Shown piece after piece: positions 33,120 to 41,104 of a stretch of DNA of 41,331 nt. Each line of letters begins with the position of its first letter. The first letter of the stretch is position 1. Both the position numbers and the translations under genes were made by a program. A model generated the notes under the pieces. That model did not search any database. It had not been told where the DNA came from and worked only from the letters and a program-made list of their open reading frames with translations. Source of the DNA: Chthonomonas sp. UBA2387 (GTDB lineage Bacteria > Armatimonadota > Fimbriimonadia > Fimbriimonadales > Fimbriimonadaceae); the NCBI GenBank assembly GCA_002343445.1, contig DDSP01000076.1:19969-61299 (forward strand). Reading direction: 5' to 3'.

Positions 33120-33539
33120 CGGTTCGACTCTTGGGCCGAGCCGACGCCTCTATCCGGTCCAAGGTCGGTGTGATTGAAGTCGTCGCTCTTGAACATCAAC
33201 CCCTCCCGCCGATCTTTGGCCAGGGCGTAGGAGAAGCAGTCGCCGAAGTTCAGGTTGGCGCGGTGCCCCGATCCGCCCGAAATCGCGATACGCCTCGCGG
33301 GCGATCTGCGCCTGCTCGGGCGTCACCGGGCAGATTTCGATGCCGAAGGTCTCAAGGAAGAGGTCGAACTTCCTTGAGACTACCGGGCTACGGGCGCGGT
33401 CGAGTACTGCTGCGGCCTCGACGTACGTCGCCGCCGACATGCGCAGCCGACCGAACTCCGACCGCAGCCGGGTCATCCAGGGGTCCGCGTCCGGCTCGCC
33501 GTGGAGCACGGCCACGATGACCGACGAGTCGATGATCAC
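33098..33539 (-). pseudogene. Second vapC, frameshifted in a G run
   Basis: From GTG at 33539 the product reads as a PIN domain (MIIDSSVIVAVLHGEP; YVEAAAVLDRA; ICPVTPEQAQIAREAYRDFGR), then loses homology and stops at 33150. Removing one G from the run of four at 33269-33266 restores HRANLNFGDCFSYALAKD and LMFKSDDFNHTDLG, which hold the last conserved acidic residues of PIN toxins, and the frame then runs to TAA at 33098. So the toxin is split after about 90 residues. The start overlaps the vapB stop (GTGA). A sequencing error in the homopolymer would look the same. Confidence 0.82.
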
Positions 33540-33781
33540 TGCGGCAATCCCATCTCGTCATAGAGGTCGTTCACCTTGAGGGCCAGGGCTTCAGGAGGCA
33601 GTGCTTCGCGAATCTCTCGGGCGATCTTGAGCACATTCTCGTACCGTCGCTGGCACATCGGCTCCCTGTCCAGTGCCTCGCGCAGGGCATCCGTCACGGC
33701 CTGGGTGACGCTCACCGCCCGCCGCTGGGCCAACTCCTTGGCCATCCGGTGGGTCTCAGGGTGTTTGATGTTCAGGGACAT
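33536..33781 (-). CDS. vapB: VapB-type antitoxin paired with the frameshifted vapC
   Basis: The 81-residue protein matches the Rv0623/PSK-type VapB family: SLNIKHPETHRMAKELAQRR, then AVSVTQAVTDALREALDRE, and an acidic C-terminus (LKVNDLYDEMGLPQ). It should bind DNA through its N-terminus and block the PIN toxin through its C-terminus. It remains intact although its toxin gene is frameshifted. A perfect 8-bp inverted repeat lies 13-40 bases upstream, and TAGAAT sits 6 bases before its ATG, so the message may be leaderless. Confidence 0.88.
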   Translation of the reverse strand: MSLNIKHPETHRMAKELAQRRAVSVTQAVTDALREALDREPMCQRRYENVLKIAREIREALPPEALALKVNDLYDEMGLPQ

Positions 33782-33787
33782 GGTGCC

Positions 33788-33821
33788 ATTCTAACGTTCT
33801 ATAGGGAGAACGGTAGAACGT
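33788..33821 (-). promoter_or_regulatory. Operator and -10 element of the second vapB
   Basis: ACGTTCTA (33794-33801) and TAGAACGT (33814-33821) form a perfect 8-bp inverted repeat with a 12-base spacer; AGAAC also occurs inside the spacer. On the minus strand TAGAAT (33793-33788) follows the repeat directly, so a bound repressor would cover the promoter. Confidence 0.62.
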
Positions 33822-33897
33822 CTCTTGGGGCCTTGATCGTGGCATGGCCATCCCGCCCATGAGGTGCACCTGCACCCCGCTCGCGCAGTCCCTCCAT

Positions 33898-33916
33898 CAC
33901 GGGCGGGACGCCCGTG
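33898..33916 (-). other. GC hairpin directly after kbl
   Basis: CACGGGCG and CGCCCGTG form a perfect 8-bp stem around a 3-base loop, starting one base after the kbl stop codon. No T tract follows on the minus strand, so it is not a standard terminator. It may stabilise the mRNA end, act as a Rho-type stop, or be a dispersed intergenic repeat. Confidence 0.5.
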
Positions 33917-35107
33917 CTACGCTACAATCTCCCTCGCCCGCCTGAACGCCGCCAGCGCAAACGCCAAGTCCTCCTCCGAGTGCGCCGCCGAAGGCATGGT
34001 GCGGATGCGCGCCTTGCCCAGCGCCACCGTCGGATACACGATCGCGAGCGAGTACACCCCTTCCTCCCACAGGGCTCGCTCGAACGCCTGCGCCTTGGCT
34101 TCGTCCCCCACGAACACCGGCGTGATGGGCGTTTCGCTGCCCATGGTGTCGAAGCCCTCCGCAGCCAGGGATTCCTTCCACCACTTCGCGTTCGCCCACA
34201 AGCGGCGCATCGGTTCGGGGTCGTTCTCCATCACGTCCAGGGCCGCGATCAGGGCCGCCGCAACCATCGGGGGCAGCGCGGTGGAAAACAGATAGGGCCG
34301 CCCGCGGTTGATCAGCCACTCCTTGAGCAGCGCCGACCCCGCGATGTAGCCGCCCACCACGCCAAGCGCCTTCGAAAGCGTCCCCAGTTGGATGTCCACG
34401 CGGCCATACAGGTCGAAGTGCGACGTGGTGCCCGCGCCGTTCTTGCCCAGCACGCCGCTGGCGTGCGCGTCGTCCACCATCACAAAGGCGTCGTACCGCT
34501 CCGCAAGTTCGACGATCGAAGGCAGCGGGGCGATGTCGCCATCCATGCTGAACACCCCGTCGGTGATGATCATGCGCTTGGCGAACCCCTGCGTCTCCCG
34601 AAGGATACGCTCCAGGTGGTCCATGTCTTTGTGGGCGTACACGTAGCCGTCCGACTTCTTGTACTTGGCCGGGCTCAGGCGCACGCCGTCGATGATCGAG
34701 GCGTGGTTGAGTTCGTCGCTGATCACCACGTCTTGGTTGGTGAGCACGGCGGGGATGCAGCCGCTGTTGGCCGTGAACCCGCCCGTGAACACCAGGACGC
34801 TCTCGACGTGTTTGAACTCGGCGAGACGGCGTTCGAGCTCGTCGTGGACCTCCATGGTGCCGCCGATCCAGCGCACCGCGCCCGCGCCGACGCCCCACTT
34901 CTCGATGGCTTCCAGGGCGGCTTGGCGGACCTTGGGGTGGTTGGCCAGGCCGAGGTAGTTGTTGCTGGAGAGGTTCACCACGTCCTTCCCATCCATCCTC
35001 ACCCTGCCCCCGGCGGGGGATTGGAGGATGCGGGGGGTCTTGTAGAGGTGCTTGTCGCGGAGTTCCTGCAGCGATTCGCCGAGCCAGCGTTGGAGGCCTG
35101 CGTTCAT
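33917..35107 (-). CDS. kbl: 2-amino-3-ketobutyrate CoA ligase (glycine C-acetyltransferase)
   Basis: The 396-residue alpha-oxoamine synthase has VVNLSSNNYLGLANHPKV, GVGAGAVRWIGGTMEVHDELE, SDELNHASIIDG, the Asp of VMVDDAHASGVLG and the PLP-binding Lys246 in LGTLSKALGVVGGY. This matches Kbl closely; 8-amino-7-oxononanoate synthase (BioF) is the nearest relative. Kbl converts 2-amino-3-oxobutyrate plus CoA to glycine and acetyl-CoA. No threonine dehydrogenase is next to it. Start ATG at 35107 begins the usual N-terminus (MNAGLQRWLGESLQELR). CACAAT lies 6 bases upstream of it on the same strand. Confidence 0.9.
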   Translation of the reverse strand: MNAGLQRWLGESLQELRDKHLYKTPRILQSPAGGRVRMDGKDVVNLSSNNYLGLANHPKVRQAALEAIEKWGVGAGAVRWIGGTMEVHDELERRLAEFKHVESVLVFTGGFTANSGCIPAVLTNQDVVISDELNHASIIDGVRLSPAKYKKSDGYVYAHKDMDHLERILRETQGFAKRMIITDGVFSMDGDIAPLPSIVELAERYDAFVMVDDAHASGVLGKNGAGTTSHFDLYGRVDIQLGTLSKALGVVGGYIAGSALLKEWLINRGRPYLFSTALPPMVAAALIAALDVMENDPEPMRRLWANAKWWKESLAAEGFDTMGSETPITPVFVGDEAKAQAFERALWEEGVYSLAIVYPTVALGKARIRTMPSAAHSEEDLAFALAAFRRAREIVA

Positions 35108-35241
35108 GGCCTGATTGTGGCAGGGAGCAAGGTCCCAAAACCTTGGAATAGCAAAGTCCATCCGCGTACGACGAACCGCGTCCCAGGCTGAACCTTGCCG
35201 AGGGGCCACAACCTGACTCGAGCAGGCGTCTGAGCAGCCGA

Positions 35242-37425
35242 TCAGAAGTCGATGGGCTCTGCTGCCTGGTCCCTACGGTTGCACCGGCATCCACCGCAAC
35301 TGCACCGCAGTCCATAGCATAGTCCGTCTCCGTTGGCCGAGCCCGTGACCACTGACCCACATGAAGCTGATTCGCCTATAATCAGGGGATAGCGACCGCA
35401 GTCCCAGCAGTGGGTGACAAGAGTCGCATTCGCGTTCATGGCTCCACACCCGCACTGAAACTCGCCAAGGACGGTTCCAGCGTCCGTTATCCTGCTAGGT
35501 ACCAAAGTCACCTGGCCCCCACTACCACAATTGGGACAACGAATCTGGTCCCAGTGAAGGTTCAGCTTTGTCAAGACCTCCGTAATCCAGCGATCAAGCA
35601 ATGGCCGACCGCCTACCTTCGCGAGGGGGAACAACCAATACTTGCTTGCCGCCCGAGCCTGCCACTCCGCGAGAAATTTCGCACCCTGTGCCTCCGACCC
35701 CCCTCTACAACGACCCCGCATCAGTCCAGCCGTGACCTCGTCCCATAGTGTCCGCTCACTCAATACCCTCCTGTCTTTCCGCGCCCTCATTGATCGCAGA
35801 AGAGCGTAACGATCAGAACCACCGAACATGCCATGCACAACTTCTGGATGCGCAGCATCTACTAGCGCCATAGCCTGGACCAAGTCTCGCTCCATCCATG
35901 CATTCTGAAAGGATAAGAGGTCGGGCAAAGAAAAGCAGTAGGGCGCAACCCGAGCTTTACCTTGAAGACCCGCTTCAGGAGCAAAGCCTATAAAGGACCA
36001 ATTTGCATCGAAGTCGCTTGATCCGGAAACAACGACAGCAGCCACTTCTGCATTCTCGCTGCATCCACTAATGTTAACCTGAAAACCTCGAAGACCAAGG
36101 CTCTCTTCGCGCGAGCGAAAGAAGAGATTGCATTTCACATCGAATCGACGCCCCATTCCTGCGAAGTCTTCACTGGGCAAGTAATGCCGACAATCCGACG
36201 CTGTCCTGGCGCGAACAGCTTGAAGATTCAAGTCAACCAGAACCTCCCCATTGATTTCGGTGACAAGTTGAGCGATCCTGCCAAACGCAAGTTCGGCAAT
36301 ACGGGGCTGAACACCTTTCACCAAGAAAGTTCGATATTCCTGCTCATCTAGCTCCAACACAAGTATATCCAAGCTTCTGATTCCCTGCTCAATGATCTGT
36401 TGTGTCTTTGGCATATTTGAATAGCATCCAGCCAAGACGATATCTTCTTCAGACAATTCATTGAATCTGGTTAGCCCGTCTAGGCGAGGTGCAGATTCCG
36501 AATAGCGTACCAACTCACACGCCCAGTGGACAATGCCTGGACCAGGCTCGCGTCTCTCCACTGCAGATAGTAACGATTTGTTGCTGAGTATTGCCGCCGC
36601 CAATGCCGCGCTATGCTGCCACTCTGGATGATCAAGTACAGCACCGACATTCTCGCGCACGAGTTCCACGACATCGGTCCTCCAGACAAGCTGGATTGGT
36701 GCGCTGCAACCAATCTTAACTGCAGCCGCCCCGCTAACGCTGGATGCAAGGTGTGTGGTGACGCTGGAAAGGCTCGGAAGAACCGTGCTTAGGTCCGAAG
36801 CAGCACGCAGCGATTCACGCACCAAGCTTAGTACGCTGTCAATGTCGTAAGATTCTATGAGCCGAATCTGATCAAGATGGCGAGCCACCTGCGCCTCAAA
36901 GAGCCTTCGCAGTACAGGTTCCGAGCGATTCTGGAGTGATATGGCCATGGCGTCGAGACGAGTGCGCAAGTCTGGCACCTCAACGCAAGCGCTCGCGATG
37001 GTCCGCTTGAATTCCAAGAGAGTCCTGAGGGCTGCTGAGGAATCGTTTGTACTCTCTATGGCTGTCGCTGATTCCTCGGCAAGTCGGACGAGGGTGTTCA
37101 GCGTAGCCCCGGCTCTTTCCATCGCACTGAACTGCTCACTGAGGTTTTCGAGTAGCCTGGTCAGCGTGCGTTCTCGCTTAGGCAAGAATGCGTTTATCGT
37201 TTCAACTAGTAATGGCTTAGCTAGGCGGAATTTTGACTCACTCAACCCGCGCATGATTTCCTCGAGGCGACCCTGAGCCTCGGCTGGCTTAACAATTCGA
37301 TTCAGTTCAAGCACTTCAAGGAGTTGAGCCCTCAGTGTAGGGTCCAGTTCCATTGTGACATCATGCGTCAAACGATTCGGTCCTAAAGCAGCTGCTTCAA
37401 TTTGGGTGACAGGAACTGTATGCAT
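35242..37425 (-). CDS. Large protein of unknown function, C-terminal zinc-ribbon clusters, low GC
   Basis: The 727-residue protein has no domain I can name. Residues about 26-230 are helical and Leu/Glu/Arg-rich. A central alpha/beta part follows (IRSLDILVLELDEQEYRTFL; DVKCNLFFRSREESLGLRGF). The C-terminal 100 residues hold clustered cysteines: CPNC 630-633, CGC 658-660, CWDC 673-676, then CSCGGCRC at 708-715, like two zinc ribbons. GC content is near 50%, clearly below the flanks, and rare codons are frequent, pointing to horizontal transfer. It starts 13 bases after a TacA-like antitoxin stop, with AAAGG before ATG, so the pair is likely one operon. Met26 is an alternative start. Confidence 0.85.
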   Translation of the reverse strand: MHTVPVTQIEAAALGPNRLTHDVTMELDPTLRAQLLEVLELNRIVKPAEAQGRLEEIMRGLSESKFRLAKPLLVETINAFLPKRERTLTRLLENLSEQFSAMERAGATLNTLVRLAEESATAIESTNDSSAALRTLLEFKRTIASACVEVPDLRTRLDAMAISLQNRSEPVLRRLFEAQVARHLDQIRLIESYDIDSVLSLVRESLRAASDLSTVLPSLSSVTTHLASSVSGAAAVKIGCSAPIQLVWRTDVVELVRENVGAVLDHPEWQHSAALAAAILSNKSLLSAVERREPGPGIVHWACELVRYSESAPRLDGLTRFNELSEEDIVLAGCYSNMPKTQQIIEQGIRSLDILVLELDEQEYRTFLVKGVQPRIAELAFGRIAQLVTEINGEVLVDLNLQAVRARTASDCRHYLPSEDFAGMGRRFDVKCNLFFRSREESLGLRGFQVNISGCSENAEVAAVVVSGSSDFDANWSFIGFAPEAGLQGKARVAPYCFSLPDLLSFQNAWMERDLVQAMALVDAAHPEVVHGMFGGSDRYALLRSMRARKDRRVLSERTLWDEVTAGLMRGRCRGGSEAQGAKFLAEWQARAASKYWLFPLAKVGGRPLLDRWITEVLTKLNLHWDQIRCPNCGSGGQVTLVPSRITDAGTVLGEFQCGCGAMNANATLVTHCWDCGRYPLIIGESASCGSVVTGSANGDGLCYGLRCSCGGCRCNRRDQAAEPIDF

Positions 37426-37438
37426 ACCTTTGCGCGGC

Positions 37439-37714
37439 TCATCGTTCGAAGATGCTGGGCTCGGCGAGCAGCTCCGCCAACTGCGGTATGGCCCGAGGCG
37501 GAGCTTCCAACTCGGCTAGGAGCCAAGCGTGTTCGGCCTCGGAAACGCGGATCAGCCGTTGGTCCGCGATCACCTGCTCGGCCGCATCGAGCGACTTGCT
37601 CAGCACGAACTGACTTACGTTCATGTTCTGCAAGCGTGCGGCTTCGGCGAGCTTGGCCTTCTGCGAAGCCGATGCTCGGATGTTCAACTGCTGGGCTTTC
37701 GATGTGGTGGGCAT
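37439..37714 (-). CDS. TacA-like (DUF1778) antitoxin
   Basis: The 91-residue protein matches the DUF1778/TacA family: SKAQQLNIRASASQKAKLAE, NMNVSQFVLSKSLDAAEQVI, and a C-terminal tail with LIRVSEAEHAWLLAELE. TacA has a ribbon-helix-helix DNA-binding head and a tail that neutralises a GNAT acetyltransferase toxin (TacT), whose gene normally follows at once. Here the next gene is the 727-residue protein, with no GNAT motif visible. The GC content is higher than that of the big gene. Confidence 0.87.
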   Translation of the reverse strand: MPTTSKAQQLNIRASASQKAKLAEAARLQNMNVSQFVLSKSLDAAEQVIADQRLIRVSEAEHAWLLAELEAPPRAIPQLAELLAEPSIFER

Positions 37715-37741
37715 GGCGGCGACCGTGCAAGGTCCTTAAGA

Positions 37742-37762
37742 TGTATAGACGCTGGCGATACA
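37742..37762 (-). promoter_or_regulatory. Possible operator of the TacA-like gene
   Basis: TGTAT (37742-37746) and ATACA (37758-37762) form a 5-bp inverted repeat 28-48 bases upstream of the TacA-like start, within the 130-base divergent gap. TATACA on the minus strand could be a -10. The evidence is weak because the repeat is short. Confidence 0.3.
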
Positions 37763-37844
37763 CCCGGTGTTTCAACGTCCCGCAACGTAGCGAATCGAAC
37801 GGAGCAGGGTTTCAGGCGGACGAGGCGAACAAAGACTTGCCCGC

Positions 37845-38330
37845 ATGATCACCGAACCCACCATCGCCCACCGGCCCGAGCGGCACACCGTCGGCATCCG
37901 CGTCCGAACCCCCTTCAAGGGCATGTTCGCCGTCGTGGGCCAGCTCCTCAAGGAACTGCGCCAGTGGGTCAACGCGCAGCAACTCGCCGACCAAGGCCCG
38001 TTCTTCCTCCGCTACCACGTCGTCGACATGGAAGGCGAAATGGATATCGAGGTGGGCTTCGTGGTCGGCGAGCCAACACCCGGCGACGATAGAGTCAGGC
38101 CGGGCACGCTCCCCGCAGGCGACTACGCCCACCTCACCTACTCCCGCTACGCTCTGCGCGGCAACAAGGCGCTCATCGGCTGGATGCGTGACAACGGCAT
38201 AGCCGTCGACGGCCAAACCACCCAGGAAGGCGACGCCTTCGCCTGCCGCTACGAGGCCTACCTGACCGACTACCGCGTCGAGCATCGCAAGTCGGCTTGG
38301 CGGGTCGAACTGGCGATCAAGGTGGAATAG
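37845..38330 (+). CDS. GyrI-like small-molecule-binding domain protein
   Basis: The 161-residue stand-alone protein resembles the GyrI-like/AraC-effector-binding fold: HTVGIRVRTPFKGMFAVVGQ, an aromatic-acidic core in FLRYHVVDMEGEMDIEVGFV, LPAGDYAHLTYSRYALRG, and the C-terminal WRVELAIKVE. In transcription factors such as BmrR this fold binds drugs, and free-standing members are thought to bind or hydrolyse small molecules. There is no DNA-binding domain. It lies 22 bases upstream of the AAA_28 ATPase gene and may share its transcript. Confidence 0.8.
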   Translation: MITEPTIAHRPERHTVGIRVRTPFKGMFAVVGQLLKELRQWVNAQQLADQGPFFLRYHVVDMEGEMDIEVGFVVGEPTPGDDRVRPGTLPAGDYAHLTYSRYALRGNKALIGWMRDNGIAVDGQTTQEGDAFACRYEAYLTDYRVEHRKSAWRVELAIKVE

Positions 38331-38352
38331 CCCTGGAGGTACAACCCGCGCC

Positions 38353-38877
38353 ATGCTTCGTGTCGTCGTCACCGGTGGGCCGGGAGTGGGCAAGACCACC
38401 GTGCTCCGCGAGCTAGAGGCGATGGGCTATGCCGTCGTCCCCGAATCCGCCAGGGAGATCATCCGCGAGCGGCTGGCCCAAGGGCTGCCACCGCGCCCCG
38501 AACCGCAGGAGTTCGCCGCCGAACTCATCCGCCGAGACCAAGAGAAGCTCCAGCGGGCCAATGCACCCAAGGTCTTCTTCGATCGGTGCCTCGTCGAGTC
38601 CATCGGCATGGCGCGCGAGTGCGGCCTGCTCGCCGAGAGCGAAGCCAAGGCGATGCTCGGTGGCCTGCCCTTTCACCCGCGGGTGTTCGTTTTGCCGCCG
38701 TGGCGCGAAATCTACGTGAACGACTCCGAACGCGACCACACGTTCGAGCATTGCCAGCGGGTCCACCGGGCGCTGGCGGAATGGTACGCCGCCTGCGGGT
38801 ACCAAGTGTGCGAAGTGCCGCGAACCGACCCGCGCAGGCGGGCCGAGTTCATCCTGGGCGAGCTCAGAGTTCCTTGA
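38353..38877 (+). CDS. AAA_28 family P-loop ATPase
   Basis: The 174-residue protein has a Walker A motif GGPGVGKTT at residues 8-16, ESAREIIRERLAQG near 32-45, a FFDRCLVESIGMA segment near 76-88 that resembles the Walker B/DR region of the family, and a PPWREIYVNDSERD lid. AAA_28 proteins resemble nucleotide or nicotinamide-riboside kinases and are often predicted to phosphorylate a small molecule. CTGGAGG precedes ATG. Its last 14 bases overlap the convergent DUF1080 gene. Confidence 0.86.
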   Translation: MLRVVVTGGPGVGKTTVLRELEAMGYAVVPESAREIIRERLAQGLPPRPEPQEFAAELIRRDQEKLQRANAPKVFFDRCLVESIGMARECGLLAESEAKAMLGGLPFHPRVFVLPPWREIYVNDSERDHTFEHCQRVHRALAEWYAACGYQVCEVPRTDPRRRAEFILGELRVP

Positions 38878-39502
38878 GGAACACGTTCCGGAACCAGAGC
38901 GTGTTGCCGTGGTTCTGCAGTTCGATCTGGCCGCGGGGATAGATGGGCTTGTCGCGCTCCCAGTAGTTCTCCATCACCACGTTGTCGGTGACCAGCGTTC
39001 CGTTCAGCCAAACGCTCACCCGCTCGCCGCGCATCACGATGCGGAACGTGTTCCACTCGCCGATGGGCTTGTCGGCCTTGACCAGGGGGTTCGAGGGGTT
39101 GCGCTGGTTGTTGTAAAGGCCGCCCGAGCCGAGGTCGTTGTCCCAAATCTGCACCTGGGGCGTGCCGCGCAGGTAGATGCCGCTGTCGCCGCCCTTGAGG
39201 ATCTTCCAATCCACCCACAGCTCGAAGTCGCCATAGTCCTTGGCCGTGCACAGGCTGTCGCCCTTGCCGTCGAACACCAGTGTGCCGTCCTCCACCTTCC
39301 AATGCGCCCGCATCTTCTGGTCGGCGTTGGCCTGCTCGCTGGCCAGCGTCTCGGCGTGCATCTTCGCCCGTTGGGGCGGCGAGGCGACCAAGCCCTTCCA
39401 TCCCGAGAGGTCGCGGCCGTTGAACAGAGCGACGAAACCCTTCGGGGGCGCGTTGAGGGGTTGGCCCTGGACGAGCAAGGCGAGGGCTACAATGGCGACC
39501 AT
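38864..39502 (-). CDS. DUF1080 (3-keto-disaccharide hydrolase-like) secreted protein
   Basis: The 212-residue protein has a short signal peptide (VAIVALALLVQGQ) and the DUF1080 lectin/glucanase-like fold: FVALFNGRDLSGWKG, HWKVEDGTLVFDGKG, DFELWVDWKILKGGDSGIYL, and the C-terminal RGQIELQNHGNTLWFRNVFL. Some members hydrolyse 3-keto-glycosides; many in Planctomycetes-type bacteria are carbohydrate-related. The domain is complete, including the GGDSGIYLRG turn. It converges on the AAA_28 gene with a 14-base overlap. Confidence 0.93.
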   Translation of the reverse strand: MVAIVALALLVQGQPLNAPPKGFVALFNGRDLSGWKGLVASPPQRAKMHAETLASEQANADQKMRAHWKVEDGTLVFDGKGDSLCTAKDYGDFELWVDWKILKGGDSGIYLRGTPQVQIWDNDLGSGGLYNNQRNPSNPLVKADKPIGEWNTFRIVMRGERVSVWLNGTLVTDNVVMENYWERDKPIYPRGQIELQNHGNTLWFRNVFLKEL

Positions 39503-39524
39503 GGCCTGATTGTACGCGAAGCGG

Positions 39525-39965
39525 TCAGGCCCTCGACTTCATGCGGTATACGACGAACACCCCGGCCAGACCCACCAGCACGTGACCGACCGCGACCGGG
39601 ACGGGCGTCACCGACTTCTCGGCGGCATCCATCGGCGTGATGTTGGCGGGTCGAGGTTCCGAAGAAGGCTTCGTGGTGGCGGACATCGCCACCGTCGCGA
39701 CGCCCAACACGCCCACCAATCCCATCAGCCACAGCAGCGGTTTCGCCTGCTTCGCAATGGCGAAACAGACCCAGCCACCCGCCAGTGCGGCCACCAGACC
39801 CGCGACAAGGCTCAGGCCGCTCCACAGGTCGGAAGGCACCCACGAGCCGGGGGCGCTGTAGATGGCCTCGGTGCCCAGGGCCATCATGATCCCCGTGTAC
39901 AGGGTCATCACCAGAATCACCATCACGACGTAGCCGAGAATCACGGAGAGCACGTTCTTGAACAT
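39525..39965 (-). CDS. Small membrane protein of unknown function
   Basis: The 146-residue protein has about four hydrophobic helices: LSVILGYVVMVILVMTLYTG, GLSLVAGLVAALAGGWVCFA, LLWLMGLVGVLGVATVAM and VAVGHVLVGLAGVFVVY. No family is recognised. ATG at 39965 is chosen because GAGGTG lies upstream and it opens on the first helix; a longer in-frame reading would enter the tRNA gene. It lies 22 bases upstream of the DUF1080 gene on the same strand. Confidence 0.75.
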   Translation of the reverse strand: MFKNVLSVILGYVVMVILVMTLYTGIMMALGTEAIYSAPGSWVPSDLWSGLSLVAGLVAALAGGWVCFAIAKQAKPLLWLMGLVGVLGVATVAMSATTKPSSEPRPANITPMDAAEKSVTPVPVAVGHVLVGLAGVFVVYRMKSRA

Positions 39966-40025
39966 GGGTTCACACCTCGATGGGATACCGACGAACGGGC
40001 CAGCAAAGTTTCGACAGGGGAGGGC

Positions 40026-40100
<75 letters not shown>

Positions 40101-40123
40101 TTGTTGCGTCGGCAAGCCTGTTT

Positions 40124-40197
40124 TGGAGCGGGAGACGGGAATCGAACCCGCATCCTCAGCTTGGAAGGCTGGAGCATTACCACTATGCTACTCCCGC
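40124..40197 (-). tRNA. tRNA-Gly (anticodon TCC)
   Basis: The acceptor stem GCGGGAG/CTCCCGC, a GGGTTCGATTCCC-type T arm and the anticodon loop CTTCCAA identify tRNA-Gly with TCC. The anticodon stem (CCAGC/GCTGA) has one mismatched closing position. CCA is encoded (40126-40124). It lies 23 bases from the CCC isoacceptor. Confidence 0.94.
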
Positions 40198-40245
40198 GCT
40201 CGCGACGAGGTTAATTCTACCAGACAGGCCGGCCTGCCCACCCCG

Positions 40246-41028
40246 CTAGAAGGCGATGCCAAGGGACCAGAAGGCGTACCGGCCCTTCACCAGGCCCACA
40301 CTGGCAAAACAGGGACGCTCGGCCACGTCAAAGGCGTAGCCCACGCTCCAGTTGGCGCCGAATGTGTCCCATTCGGCCATGGCGGTCCAGTCTCCGCGCC
40401 AAGCGCTCACGCTGCCAAAGGGTCGGCCGCGGAAGCGGGTGTCTCCAAAACCGGCCGTCGCGTACCAATTTGTGCCTTCATAGGTGGCCACGCCGTACCA
40501 ACTGCGGCTTTCGCCAGGGTCGTTGCGGTTGTTGTCCATCCCCTGGGTGCCGCCCTGCCCGCCGATATCTTGCACCCCTACCGCGTACGCCACCGGCCCG
40601 GGCGTGCGCCAGCGCACTTGCGCGCTCTGCACGTTGTCCAGGTACGAACTAAGGAAGGTGAGAGCAAAGGCACCCTCAAACTGCGGGGTGAGCGGCACGC
40701 CCATTAAGAAGCTGCCGGTCCAGTTGGCATCGGGGGCATTTCCGCCCCGCTCGAACTCAAAACTGAGGTTCCGGCTGCCGTTGAGGAGCGAAGTTGCCGC
40801 CCCCACGCGCCAGGCACGCGGCACATAGGCGATGGGCGTAGAGTGCGCCCAGGCACCCCGGCCAAAGCTGCCATCGTTGGCAATCGGCAATCCCCCGCCC
40901 GGCAAGCCGCTCAGGCCCCGGAATTGCGGGAACTGCCCCGGTCCGGCGAGCTGCGCCTGCGCCCAGCCGGCTCCGGCGATGGCCAGCATCGCCACGCCAA
41001 AGGAAGTTCGCAGGGCCGGAGTTCGCAT
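40246..41028 (-). CDS. Outer-membrane beta-barrel-like protein
   Basis: The 260-residue protein has a signal peptide (FGVAMLAIAGAGWAQAQ), a Gly/Pro-rich stretch, and alternating aromatic strands (WTGSFLMGVPLTPQFEGAF; SWYGVATYEGTNWYATAGFG; NWSVGYAFDVAERPCFASVG) ending in a C-terminal Phe (FWSLGIAF), typical of outer-membrane barrels. No family is recognised. It is divergent from the Wzz-domain gene, 76 bases away, and may belong to that polysaccharide locus. TATCCT lies 7 bases before its ATG on the minus strand. Confidence 0.75.
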   Translation of the reverse strand: MRTPALRTSFGVAMLAIAGAGWAQAQLAGPGQFPQFRGLSGLPGGGLPIANDGSFGRGAWAHSTPIAYVPRAWRVGAATSLLNGSRNLSFEFERGGNAPDANWTGSFLMGVPLTPQFEGAFALTFLSSYLDNVQSAQVRWRTPGPVAYAVGVQDIGGQGGTQGMDNNRNDPGESRSWYGVATYEGTNWYATAGFGDTRFRGRPFGSVSAWRGDWTAMAEWDTFGANWSVGYAFDVAERPCFASVGLVKGRYAFWSLGIAF

Positions 41029-41104
41029 AGGGTCTAGGATACAAGAGAACGCGACCTCAAGCGCAGGTATATTTGATGGCTACCGAAGGAAGGTTTCTCC
41101 CCGC

